DNA from: Streptomyces venezuelae
GTDB taxonomy: Bacteria; Actinomycetota; Actinomycetes; Streptomycetales; Streptomycetaceae
Assembly: GCF_008642315.1 (NCBI RefSeq)
Contig: NZ_CP029192.1
Coordinates: forward strand, 6,014,001 to 6,078,000
Length of the DNA stretch: 64,000 bases
Direction: 5' to 3'
The first letter of the stretch is position 1. Each line of letters opens with the position of its first letter. Below are positions 8,770 to 19,800 of the stretch, piece by piece. The notes beneath the pieces are model-generated. The model worked only from the letters and a program-made list of their open reading frames with translations. It searched no databases and was not told the origin of the DNA. The position numbers and the translations under genes are program-made.

Positions 8770-8880
8770 ACCCCGCTCCTCAAACGCCGGAGGGGCTGAA
8801 AGCGCGCGCCTGAGGGGCACGAACCGCCCGTGGCGCCGGTCGGTGCGGCGGGGCTCCGGGGATCAGGGACAATGGGCGCC

Positions 8881-9834
8881 ATGAGCGTTCGTACCCCGTC
8901 TTCAGCCGAGCCGTCCGAGGCCGTCCACCGCGCCGGCTTCGCCTGCTTCGTCGGCCGCCCCAACGCGGGCAAGTCCACCCTCACGAACGCTCTGGTCGGC
9001 AAGAAGGTGGCGATCACCGCCAACCAGCCGCAGACCACGCGGCACACGGTGCGCGGCATCGTGCACCGGCCCGACGCGCAGATGATCCTGGTGGACACGC
9101 CGGGGCTCCACAAGCCGCGCACGCTGCTCGGTGAGCGGCTGAACGACGTCGTGCGCACCACGTGGGCCGAGGTCGACGTGATCGGCTTCTGTCTGCCCGC
9201 GAACGAGAAGCTCGGCCCCGGCGACCGGTTCATCGCCAAGGAGCTCGCCTCCATCAAGAAGACGCCGAAGATCGCGATCGTCACGAAGACGGACCTGGTC
9301 GACAGCAAGGCGCTCGCCGAGCAGCTCATCGCCATCGACCAGCTCGGCAAGGAGCTCGGCTTCGAGTGGGCCGAGATCGTGCCGGTGTCGGCCGTCGGCG
9401 ACCAGCAGGTCGGGCTGCTCGCGGACCTCATCGTGCCGCTGCTGCCCGAGGGCCCCGCGCTCTACCCCGAGGGCGACCTCACGGACGAGCCCGAGCAGGT
9501 CATGGTCGCGGAGCTGATCCGCGAGGCGGCGCTGGAGGGTGTGCGGGACGAGCTGCCGCACTCCATCGCGGTCGTGGTCGAGGAGATGCTGCCCCGCGAG
9601 GACCGTCCCGCCGACAAGCCGCTGCTGGACATCCACGCGTTCGTCTACATCGAGCGGCCCAGCCAGAAGGGCATCATCATCGGCCCGAAGGGCAAGCGCC
9701 TCAAGGACGTCGGCATCAAGTCCCGCAAGCAGATCGAGGCGCTGCTCGGTACGCCCGTCTTCCTCGACCTGCACGTGAAGGTCGCCAAGGACTGGCAGCG
9801 TGACCCGCGCCAGCTGCGCAAGCTCGGCTTCTGA
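8881..9834 (+). CDS. era: GTPase Era
   Basis: 317 residues. G1 is GRPNAGKST, G3 DTPGLHKP and G4 TKTD, and the C-terminal KH domain carries IIIGPKGKRLK (GxxG loop). Era binds the 16S rRNA 3' end and is needed for 30S assembly. I chose ATG 8881 because the mature protein begins immediately before the conserved AVHRAGFACFVGRP; an in-frame ATG at 8872 would add three residues. It is convergent with the downstream MFS gene, with only 12 bp between them. Confidence 0.97.
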   Translation: MSVRTPSSAEPSEAVHRAGFACFVGRPNAGKSTLTNALVGKKVAITANQPQTTRHTVRGIVHRPDAQMILVDTPGLHKPRTLLGERLNDVVRTTWAEVDVIGFCLPANEKLGPGDRFIAKELASIKKTPKIAIVTKTDLVDSKALAEQLIAIDQLGKELGFEWAEIVPVSAVGDQQVGLLADLIVPLLPEGPALYPEGDLTDEPEQVMVAELIREAALEGVRDELPHSIAVVVEEMLPREDRPADKPLLDIHAFVYIERPSQKGIIIGPKGKRLKDVGIKSRKQIEALLGTPVFLDLHVKVAKDWQRDPRQLRKLGF

Positions 9835-9846
9835 GGCGCCGCTCCG

Positions 9847-11094
9847 CTATCTCACCCCTCTGATCCGGGTTACCAGGACCGACCCGGCCAGACCGATCGC
9901 CGCCGCCGTCAGGTACAGCGTGCGGTAGCCGCCCAGGTGGGTCACGATCGGGGCCGCCAGAGCGGGGGCCGCCACCTGGGGGAGGGAGTTGGCGATGTTG
10001 ATGATGCCGAGGTCCTTGCCGCGGTCCGCCGCCGTGGGGAGGACGTCCGTCATCAGGGCGAAGTCCACCGACGTGAAGACGCCGAAGCCGATGCCGAGCA
10101 CCGCCGCCGCGACGATCGCGCCGGGCCAGGTCTGCCAGAGGGCCAATAGCGCCGTCGCCGCCGCCATGAGCGCGCCCGACCACATCACGAACGGTTTGCG
10201 GCGGGCCGTCCGGTCCGACCAGGCGCCGCCCACCACGACCGTGGCGAGCATCGTCGCGCCGTTCACCGCCGTCAGGATCAGCACGCCCTCGTCCGGATCG
10301 GGGCGGTGCAGGCGGTCGCGGAGGAAGTACAGGAGGTAGAGCAGGACCAGGGAGTTGCTGACGTTCAGCAGGAACCGGGTCAGCCAGGCCCACGCCAGGT
10401 CCGGATGGCGGCGCGGGCTCAGCCGGAAGCCCGCCAGGAAGTCCCGCGGGGACCACGGTGGCCGGTCGGCGGCGGACAGGCGCAGGTCCCGGTGGCGTAC
10501 GACGTAGGGCAGGACGCCCGCCAGGGTGAAGACCGCGCAGGCCGCGTACCCGCCGACCGTTCCGCCCGCCGCCGTCGCGAGCCCCGTCCCCACCACCACG
10601 CCGAGCAGCTGCGCCGCCCCCAGCCACCCGCCCACCGAACCCCGCTGCAGCCGCGGCACGCGGTCCGGCACGGCCGCCGTCACCGCCGCGAACGCGGCAT
10701 TCAGGGTGAGCTGGACCAGACACCACCCCGCCGCGAGCCACCACACCGAGTCCGCCGCGGCGAGGAACAGGAGCGAGAGCGCGCCGCCCGCCGTGCCCGC
10801 CACGATCCACGGGGTGCGCCTGCCCCAGCGGGACGTCGTACGGTCCGAGAGCGCGCCGGAGAGCGGGTTCGCGGCAAGGGAGACGACCGCGCCGACGCCC
10901 GTCACCCACGCGAGGACGGTCTCCTTGGACGTGCCCGCGGGCGCGAGATCCTCCGCCTGGACGGCGAGCAGGATCTGCAGCGGCCCGTACCAGCCCACCC
11001 AGATCGCGCCGTTCGCGAGCGACAGCGAGGCCGTCCAGCCGCGGCCGACCCGCTCGGACGGCTCCCGCAGCGCGGCCGACGCGGCCGGCGTCAT
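9847..11094 (-). CDS. MFS/GPH-type transporter, probably glycosides
   Basis: 415 residues, about 12 helices. GALSDRTTSRWGRRTPWIV is the loop 2-3 motif seen in GPH-type sugar:cation symporters and sucrose-type carriers, and a second copy (GGAWSDRTARRKPFV) follows helix 8. Its ATG overlaps the TGA of the GH1 gene (ATGA), so the two are translationally coupled. Transport of the beta-glucoside hydrolysed by that enzyme is the natural inference. Confidence 0.87.
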   Translation of the reverse strand: MTPAASAALREPSERVGRGWTASLSLANGAIWVGWYGPLQILLAVQAEDLAPAGTSKETVLAWVTGVGAVVSLAANPLSGALSDRTTSRWGRRTPWIVAGTAGGALSLLFLAAADSVWWLAAGWCLVQLTLNAAFAAVTAAVPDRVPRLQRGSVGGWLGAAQLLGVVVGTGLATAAGGTVGGYAACAVFTLAGVLPYVVRHRDLRLSAADRPPWSPRDFLAGFRLSPRRHPDLAWAWLTRFLLNVSNSLVLLYLLYFLRDRLHRPDPDEGVLILTAVNGATMLATVVVGGAWSDRTARRKPFVMWSGALMAAATALLALWQTWPGAIVAAAVLGIGFGVFTSVDFALMTDVLPTAADRGKDLGIINIANSLPQVAAPALAAPIVTHLGGYRTLYLTAAAIGLAGSVLVTRIRGVR

Positions 11095-12458
11095 GGGCGG
11101 CGCGCCCGCAGGGCCTCGCGCAGCCAGTGGTACGACGCCTTGGGCGTGCGCACCTGCGTGGCGTGGTCGACGTGGACGAGCCCGAACCGCTGCCGGTACC
11201 CCTCCGCCCACTCGAAGTTGTCGATCAGCGACCAGATGAAGTAGCCGCGCACATCCGCGCCCGACTCCAGCGCGCGGTGCAGCGCCCGCAGGTGGCCGTC
11301 TAGGTAGGCGATGCGGTCCTGGTCGTCGAGTCCGTCGTACGAGCAGCCGTTCTCGGTGACGATGAGGGGCGGGAGCCGGTCCCCGTACCGCTCGCGGAAC
11401 GCGGCGAGGAGTTCGGGGAGCGCGTCGGGGACGACCGGCCAGCCGAAGTCCGTGACCGGGAAGCCGTCGATCCGCCGCGGCGAGAAGGGGAGTTCGGGCG
11501 GGAGCGTGACGCCCGCGAACTCCGCCGCCGTGCCCTCGGGCAGCGGCGCGCCCACCTTCGTCGGCTGGTAGAAGTTGATCCCGTACCAGTCGAGCGGCTC
11601 GGAGATCACCTTCAGGTCCGCCGCGAGGTCCGCCGAGGGCATCAGCTCCCCGATGCCCTCCGGGTAGGCGCCGAGGAGCAGCGGGTCCGCGAAGAGGCGG
11701 TTGAGGAGCAGGTCGTAGAAGTCCGCGGCGGCCGTGTCGTCCTCGGCGGCGGACGCGGGCCACGTCGGGCCGTGCGAGTTGGCGATGCCGATGTCGCGGG
11801 CGCCGGCCGCGCGCAGCGCCCGTACGGCGAGGCCGTGCGCGAGGAGCTGGTGGTGGGCGGCGGGCAGCGCGTCGAACAGGAGCCGCTCGCCGGGGGCGTG
11901 CTGGCCGAGGGCGTGGCCCAGCAGGGTGTGCTCCGCCGGTTCGTTGAGGGTGATCCACTTGGTGACGCGGTCGCCGATGCGGGCCGCGACGACCGCCGCG
12001 TACTCGGCGAACTTCTCGGCGGTGCGCCGGTCCAGCCAGCCGCCCGACTGCTGCACGACGAGCGGGGTGTCCCAGTGGAAGAGGGTGGGCACGGGCCGTA
12101 CGCCCGCCGCGCACAGTTCGTCGACGAGACGGTCGTAGAAGTCGAGGCCCGCCGGGTTCACCGCGCCCGCCCCGGTGGGCAGCACGCGCGGCCACGAGAC
12201 CGAGAAGCGGTACGCGTCCACGCCGAGGTCGCGGACGAGCGCCACGTCCTCGCGGTAGCGGTGGTAGTGGTCGCAGGCCACCGCGGCCGTCGAGCCGTCC
12301 TTCACGTTCCCCGGCACGGCCGTGAACGCGTCCCAGACGGAGGCGCCGCGCTCGTCGGCGGCGCCCTCGATCTGGTGGGCCGATGTGGCGACGCCCCACA
12401 GGAAGTCGCCGGGGAACTCAGGGAACGGTGGTCTCGCCGGTGCCGCGCTCGCTGCCAT
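11091..12458 (-). CDS. GH1 beta-glucosidase
   Basis: 455 residues, full GH1 length. The N-terminal signature FLWGVATSAHQIEG, acid/base motif TLNEPAE, nucleophile motif VTENGCSYDG and aglycone-side WSLIDNFEWAEGY are all intact, so an active retaining beta-glycosidase is expected. There is no signal peptide, so it acts in the cytosol on imported glycosides. It is the first gene of a two-gene unit with the coupled transporter. Two palindromic elements just upstream (12468-12508) may be operators. Confidence 0.94.
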   Translation of the reverse strand: MAASAAPARPPFPEFPGDFLWGVATSAHQIEGAADERGASVWDAFTAVPGNVKDGSTAAVACDHYHRYREDVALVRDLGVDAYRFSVSWPRVLPTGAGAVNPAGLDFYDRLVDELCAAGVRPVPTLFHWDTPLVVQQSGGWLDRRTAEKFAEYAAVVAARIGDRVTKWITLNEPAEHTLLGHALGQHAPGERLLFDALPAAHHQLLAHGLAVRALRAAGARDIGIANSHGPTWPASAAEDDTAAADFYDLLLNRLFADPLLLGAYPEGIGELMPSADLAADLKVISEPLDWYGINFYQPTKVGAPLPEGTAAEFAGVTLPPELPFSPRRIDGFPVTDFGWPVVPDALPELLAAFRERYGDRLPPLIVTENGCSYDGLDDQDRIAYLDGHLRALHRALESGADVRGYFIWSLIDNFEWAEGYRQRFGLVHVDHATQVRTPKASYHWLREALRARRP

Positions 12459-12467
12459 GGGCGGGAT

Positions 12468-12508
12468 CTTCCGTACCGGCGAACACGGAAGTCAATGGCC
12501 GTGCACGG
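12468..12508. promoter_or_regulatory. Palindromic elements upstream of GH1 gene
   Basis: CTTCCGT-N10-ACGGAAG (12468-12491) lies 10 bp before the GH1 start codon, and CCGTGCACGG (12499-12508) is a perfect 10-bp palindrome next to it. Between them, on the minus strand, lies TTGACT, a possible -35. Sugar-operon repressors use such sites, but no regulator gene is adjacent. Confidence 0.4.
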
Positions 12509-12547
12509 AAAAAGTGAACAACCCTCAAGTTTCTGTCGTGCCCGTGG

Positions 12548-12814
12548 TTATGAGCCCTCCTTCAGCACCCGGGAGATCAGCTTCCGCTGCGGCTCCGTCA
12601 GTCGCGGGTCCGAGCAGTACACCGTCCGCCCGTCCACCGTCAGCTGGTAGTTGAAGCCGTCCGGCACCCCTATCGGCGGGGCGCTCCGACCCTCGGCCAC
12701 GGCCTGTTCGGCCAGGGCGTGCCATTCCGGGGCATCGGCCAGCTCCGAGGTGTCCACCTCGGCGTGCCGGTCGATGCCCGCGAATCCTCCGGTCCGCTTC
12801 ACCTGGATACGCAT
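12548..12814 (-). CDS. Emfourin-like metalloprotease inhibitor
   Basis: 88 residues. It starts MRIQVKRTGGFAGI, contains DGFNYQLTVDGRTVYCSD and ends LTEPQRKLISRVLKEG. This pattern matches the emfourin (protealysin inhibitor) family, small cytosolic proteins that slow-bind M4 proteases of the protealysin group. It lies 43 bp downstream of the M4 protease on the same strand, the operon arrangement known for protealysin/emfourin. No signal peptide is visible, consistent with guarding the producing cell's cytosol. Confidence 0.85.
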   Translation of the reverse strand: MRIQVKRTGGFAGIDRHAEVDTSELADAPEWHALAEQAVAEGRSAPPIGVPDGFNYQLTVDGRTVYCSDPRLTEPQRKLISRVLKEGS

Positions 12815-12857
12815 GGGTCCTGTCTACTCCACCGGGCGGGCGGCCGGTAGCACGTCA

Positions 12858-13958
12858 TCAGTCGGTCGCGGGGACCTTGACCGTGGACCACGCGTCGATG
12901 ACGGCCTTGAGCTCGTCCCCGTCGCCGTACTTCGTGCGCGCGGCGGCCACCGTCAGCTTCGCGAAGTCGGTGAAGGAGGCGTCCTGCGCCAGCTCGCCAC
13001 CGGTCAGGACCGCGTACCAGATCTGTCCCGCCCGCTCCCACGAGTGACCGCCGAGGGCGTCGGCGACCAGGTAGAACGCGCGGTTCGGGATGCCGGAGTT
13101 GATGTGCACGCCGCCGTTGTCGCGGCCCGTGCGCACGTAGTGGTCCATGTCGGCGGGCTGCGGGTCCTTGCCGAGCACGTCGTCGTCGTACGCCGTGCCG
13201 GGCTCCTTCATGGAGCGCAGCGCCTTGCCGGTGACGCGCGGGGCGAGCAGGCCCGCACCGATCAGCCAGTCGGCCTCCTGGGCGGTCTGGCCGAGCGTGT
13301 ACTGCTTGATCATCGAGCCGAAGACGTCCGCCATCGACTCGTTCAGGGCGCCTGGCTGGCCGAAGTACGTGAGGTTCGCCGTGTACTGCACCACGCCGTG
13401 GGTGAGCTCGTGGCCGATGACGTCCACGGGGATGGTGAAGTCCAGGAAGATCTCGTTGTCGCCGTCGCCGAACACCATCTGCTCGCCGTTCCAGAAGGCG
13501 TTTCCGTACTCCTCGCCGTAGTGGACCGTCGCGTTCAGCGGCAGGCCGCTGTCGTCGATGGAGTTGCGGTTGTACGACTTCTGGTAGAGCTCGAAGGTCG
13601 CGCCGAGGCCCGCGTACGCGCGGTTGACGGTGGCGTCCTTGCCGGGCTTGTCGCCCTCGCCGCGCACCTTGCGGCCAGGGAGCTCCGTGCGGTGCTTGGC
13701 GTCGTAGATCGTGCGGTGCGGCTTGCCCGCCGCGGCTTCCTTGGGCGGGGCGGCGCTGGGCGCGCCGATGACGGTCGTCAGGCGGCGGTGCGTGCGCTCG
13801 ATGGAGTCCCGCTCAAGCGTTCGGCGGGCGGGCGCGGCGAGCGCGGGGTCCTGGCTCTGGGCGAGCGTGTCCAGGACGTGGGGCGGCACGATGGTGCAGA
13901 AGACGGGCTCGAAGGCTCGTGGGTTGACGGTCATGGCGGCAATGTGGCACTGGGTCAT
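12858..13958 (-). CDS. Protealysin-like M4 metalloprotease
   Basis: 366 residues from ATG 13958. The zinc site HELTH (GHELTHGVVQY) and third ligand segment NESMADVFG are intact, as is the active-site HINSGIPNRAFY. The N terminus (CHIAAM...FEPVFCTIVPPHVLDTLA) is the short protealysin-type propeptide with its Cys, not the long FTP/PepSY prosequence, and there is no classical signal peptide. Such enzymes can act inside the cell or be exported by atypical routes. The emfourin-type inhibitor follows in the same unit. Confidence 0.92.
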   Translation of the reverse strand: MTQCHIAAMTVNPRAFEPVFCTIVPPHVLDTLAQSQDPALAAPARRTLERDSIERTHRRLTTVIGAPSAAPPKEAAAGKPHRTIYDAKHRTELPGRKVRGEGDKPGKDATVNRAYAGLGATFELYQKSYNRNSIDDSGLPLNATVHYGEEYGNAFWNGEQMVFGDGDNEIFLDFTIPVDVIGHELTHGVVQYTANLTYFGQPGALNESMADVFGSMIKQYTLGQTAQEADWLIGAGLLAPRVTGKALRSMKEPGTAYDDDVLGKDPQPADMDHYVRTGRDNGGVHINSGIPNRAFYLVADALGGHSWERAGQIWYAVLTGGELAQDASFTDFAKLTVAAARTKYGDGDELKAVIDAWSTVKVPATD

Positions 13959-14046
13959 GCCGCTGTCACTACCTGCCACCATGATTGCTGAAATAGAGGG
14001 ATTGATCACCACTAGGGGTTTATCCGGCCACGGTCCCGCATACTGA

Positions 14047-15948
<1,902 letters not shown>

Positions 15949-15968
15949 TCCGCCGCCCTTCCGCGCCC

Positions 15969-15999
15969 GGCCCCGTCCGCCCTTCCGGCGGGCGGGGCC
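15969..15999 (+). terminator. leuA terminator hairpin
   Basis: GGCCCCGTCCGC pairs with GCGGGCGGGGCC (12-bp stem with one G-T wobble) across a 7-nt loop, 20 bp after the leuA stop. A typical Streptomyces GC hairpin terminator. Confidence 0.75.
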
Positions 16000-16118
16000 G
16001 CGTCATCTCCCGGCCATGTCGGGCTCGCTCTCCTGTACGAGGTGCTGACGCCACATCATCGATGTGGCTAACATCACGCCAACACGGCAATGCAGCCGGG
16101 GAGTTACGGAGGTGCGTG

Positions 16119-16850
16119 ATGCTGCCAGATCGGGGACGAAACGGCCGGAATTCCCGCATCCCCGCCAAGCCGGTCTCCCGCGGGCGGGCGCTGTGCAGGC
16201 GCGTGGTCGGCATGAACACGGCCTGGGACGCCGTCGGTGACGGCGAGTTCTTCTGCCCGGCGTGCGGCGGTGACCGCAACTACCAGCGCCTCACCGGCCG
16301 GCGCCGCTTCGTCCTGCTCGGCGTGCCCGTCCTGCCGCGCGGCACCCGCGGCCCCGTCATCCAGTGCGCCGCCTGCCAGGACCTGTTCGACCCTGACGTC
16401 CTGGACCACCCCACCACCACCCGGCTCTCCGCGATGCTCCGCGACGCCGTCCACACGATCGTCCTCGCCGTCCTCTCCACGGGCGGCACGGGCTCGCGCC
16501 CCGTCCTCGAAACCGCCGTCTGCGCGCTGCAGGGCGCGGGCCACGAGGACTGTACGGAGGACCGCCTCGTCGCCCTCGTCGACGCGCTCGCCACGGACGC
16601 CGGGCGCGCTGCCGAACCCGACTGCGCCCCCGGCCTCGCCATCGAACTCCACGAGGCCCTCGGCCCGCTGGCCCCGCACCTCGCCCCCGCGGGCCGCGAC
16701 GCGCTCCTCCTCCAGGGCGCACGCATCGCCCTCGCCGACGGTCCCTACACCCCCGCCGAACGCGATGTGCTCAGCACGGCGGGCTGCGCCCTGACGATCT
16801 GTTCGGAGGACGTGACACGCCTCCTCGCGACGGCCCGGACACCGTCCTGA
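16119..16850 (+). CDS. TerB-like protein with zinc ribbon
   Basis: 243 residues from ATG 16119, six bases after GGAGG. A basic N terminus is followed by a four-cysteine zinc ribbon (FFCPACGGDRNY ... IQCAACQDLF, about residues 47-90). The C-terminal helical region resembles TerB/tellurite-resistance domains (AGRDALLLQGARIALADGPYTPAERDVL), including the acidic/Asp position before the second helix. TerB domains are metal-binding and linked to membrane stress and phage-exclusion systems. Only 16 bp separate it from the STAND/TPR gene, so the two are likely one operon. Confidence 0.75.
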   Translation: MLPDRGRNGRNSRIPAKPVSRGRALCRRVVGMNTAWDAVGDGEFFCPACGGDRNYQRLTGRRRFVLLGVPVLPRGTRGPVIQCAACQDLFDPDVLDHPTTTRLSAMLRDAVHTIVLAVLSTGGTGSRPVLETAVCALQGAGHEDCTEDRLVALVDALATDAGRAAEPDCAPGLAIELHEALGPLAPHLAPAGRDALLLQGARIALADGPYTPAERDVLSTAGCALTICSEDVTRLLATARTPS

Positions 16851-16866
16851 GCCGAACCCGGCCCGC

Positions 16867-19800
16867 GTGCGCAAGGACGGGGTCCGCTGGGCGGCCGTGA
16901 TCCTCTTGAACACCCTGGCGTTCGCCGGGGTGTTCGTCCTGTTCTACGCGATCCGCGTGCCGCTGCTGCCCTCCGCGGAGGAGGGCCGGATCGCCGTCGG
17001 GGTCGCGGCAGCGACCGTCGTGGCGACGCTCGGGGGGACGGCGGGGGCGGCGTGGGTGGGGCGGGCGGTGGTCGACGCGCGCGCTGCGGCTCCGGCTGCG
17101 GGTCCGGGTCCGGGTCCGGGTCCGGGTCCGTCGGATTCTGCTCCCGTCCGTGACTCCATCCCCGACCCTGCCCGCGTACTCGTCCGCATGGGTGAACTCC
17201 CTCTCCGACCCCGTGGCTTCCAGCCCCGCGAAGACCTCCTCGCGGGCCTCGAACAGGCGGCGGACGCACCCGGCCTCACCGTCGTGCACGCCGTCACCGG
17301 CGCGCGCGGGGTCGGCAAGACGCAGCTCGCCGCGGCCTATGCGCGGCGCCGCATCGTGGAGGGCTGGCCCGTCGTCGCGTGGATCGCGGCGGAGAGCGGC
17401 GGCCGCCTCGCCTCGGGCCTCGCCGAACTCGCCGACCGGCTCGGCGTGCGCGCCCCCGGCGACGACGTGGCCACGGCGGCCCGCGCCGCCCTCGGCTGGA
17501 TCGGCTCCCACCCCGAGCTGCCGTGCCTGATCGTCGTCGACAACGCGACGGACCCGGACGAGGTCGCCGCGTGGCTCCCCGTCGCGGGGCGGGCGCAGGT
17601 CGTCGTGACGACAACGGTGCGGTCCTTCGGGAACATCGCCGGCGCGCTGGTCGACGTGGACGTGTTCACGGAGGAGGAGGCGCTGGACTTCCTGCGCGAA
17701 CGGTCGCAGTGCGGGGCCCCGGACGGGGCCGCGGAACTCGCCTCCGAGCTGGGCTACTTGCCGCTGGCCCTCGCGCAGGCGGCGGAGGTGATCCGGGGGC
17801 GGGGCGTCGGATACCGGGGGTACCTGGAGCGGCTGCGGACGTATCCCGTGCGGGAGGTGCTGGCCAGGGCGCCGGGGGACCGGTATCCGCATCGGGTGGG
17901 GGAGGCGGTTCTGCTGGCGGTGGAGGAGGTGGAGGGGCGGTGCGGTGGTGGGCTCGTCCGGGTGCTGCTGGACACCCTGTCCGTGCTGTCGCCCGACGGG
18001 GTGCCGCGTGAGCTGCTCGCCGGGGCGGTGGGGAGCCAGGAAGCAGGGGCGGTCGACGACGTGCTCGGTGCGCTCGTCGACGCGTCGGTCATCACGCGGG
18101 TCGGCGGCGACGCGGTCGCCGTGCACCGGCTCGTGCAGCGGGTGCTGCGGGAGCGGGCGCGGCAGGAAGGGACGTTGGACCGGGCGGCCGACCTGGTCGT
18201 CGGGTACCTCGACGGACAGCTGGTGCCGTCCGCGCACGCATGGCGGCTGCGCGAGCGTGGGCGACAGCTCGCCGACCAGATCGAGGCGCTGTGGAGCGCG
18301 CTGCGGCCCGAGGTGGAGGGCCGGGGCGCGGCCGCCATGGAGCCGTTGATCGACCTGCGGAGCTGGGTGGCCGAGGAGCACCTCGTCGAGGTGGGCGACC
18401 TGACGCGGGCGCTGAGCGTGGCCAGGGAGGTCGTGGCCGTCTGCGACGCGGCCCCGGACGCCGCCGGGTCGGTCACCGCGTCCGCCCTGGAATCTCTGGG
18501 GGACGTCTGCGCGCGAGCGGGTCGCGTCGCGGAGGCCGTCACGGTCCGGCGCAGGTGCCTGGAGCTGCTGGAGGCCGCGGCGGATCCCGACGAGCGCGAG
18601 GTGTGCCTGGCCCGTCAGGACCTGGCCGACGCCTGCCAGGCAGCGGGCAGGTTCGAGCCCGCGGTGACCCTGTACGAGACCGTGGTGCGCGACGCCGAGC
18701 GGCTGTTCGGTCCCCAGCACGCCGTCACCCTCTCCGCCCGCGGCCGCCTCGCGCGCTCCTACGCTGCCGCCGGCCGCCTCGCCGAGGCAGTCGCCCTCTC
18801 CGAACGCATGCGCTCCGAGCTCACGGAAGGGGTGCGCGCCGACGCCTCGCCGGGAGCCGCCGCCGACAGTGCCCGGGAGCTTTGGCCCTGGCGGACGCTC
18901 GCGGACGCCTATGGATCGGCGGGCCGGGCGGAGGAAGGTGTGGCGCTGCTCCGGGAGTTCCTCGCGGAGCGTGTGCAGACGGACGGGGAGGACGCCCCCG
19001 AGACCATCCACAGCCGGCACGCCCTCGCCCTGAACTGCCTCTCCGCGGAGCGGTACGACGAGGCCCTGACGGAGGCCCGGCGGGCCGAGGCCGACGCCGT
19101 CCGGGTCTTCGGCGACCTCTCCGAGGACACCGCGGACATCAGGGACACCGTCGCGCTCTGTCTGCTGCGGATGGACCACGACGAGGAGTCGATCGGCCTG
19201 CACCGGCGGATCGTGGCCGACCTGACCGAACTGCACGGTCCGGACCACCGCGGCGTCCTCTCCGCGCGGCTGAACCTGGCGCGTGCCCTGGGCAAGGGAC
19301 TGCACGAGAGCGAGTCGTATCAGGTCCACCGCGACGTACTCGCCGACTACACAAGCCTGTTGGGGCCGGACCACCCGGACACCCTCGAAGCACGGGCCCA
19401 GTACGTCGACGGGTGCGCCTCGGTGGGGCGCACCGCGGAGGCGGTCACCACGGCGCGGGAGGTGCTCGCCGACGCGGAGGCCGTCTTCGGTCCCACTCAC
19501 CGCCGCGTTCTGGCCATCCGTCTCGATCTCGCCATGGTGCTCGTCGAGGAGGGGCGGGGCGAGGAGGCCGTCACGCTGCTGAGGCGATCGCTGCTGGACA
19601 CCACGCAGGCCCTCGGCGCCGGCCATCCGCAGGCTCTGCGGGTGCGCGCCCATCTCGCCCGCGCCCTGGGCGGCCTGGGCCGCTGGACCGAGATCTGCGC
19701 GTTGCAGGAGGAGAACGTCACCGAGCTGGCCCGGCTGTACGGGGAGGACCACGTGGAGGTGGTGCGCTCGCGCGCCGCTCTCGCCGTTTCCTACGGGCAG

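Noticed and set aside
9847..12399. An apparent 850-residue protein covering the MFS and GH1 genes
   Set aside because: Its first 430 residues are an off-frame reading of the GH1 gene (Arg/Pro-rich). The real MFS starts at 11094, overlapping the GH1 stop.
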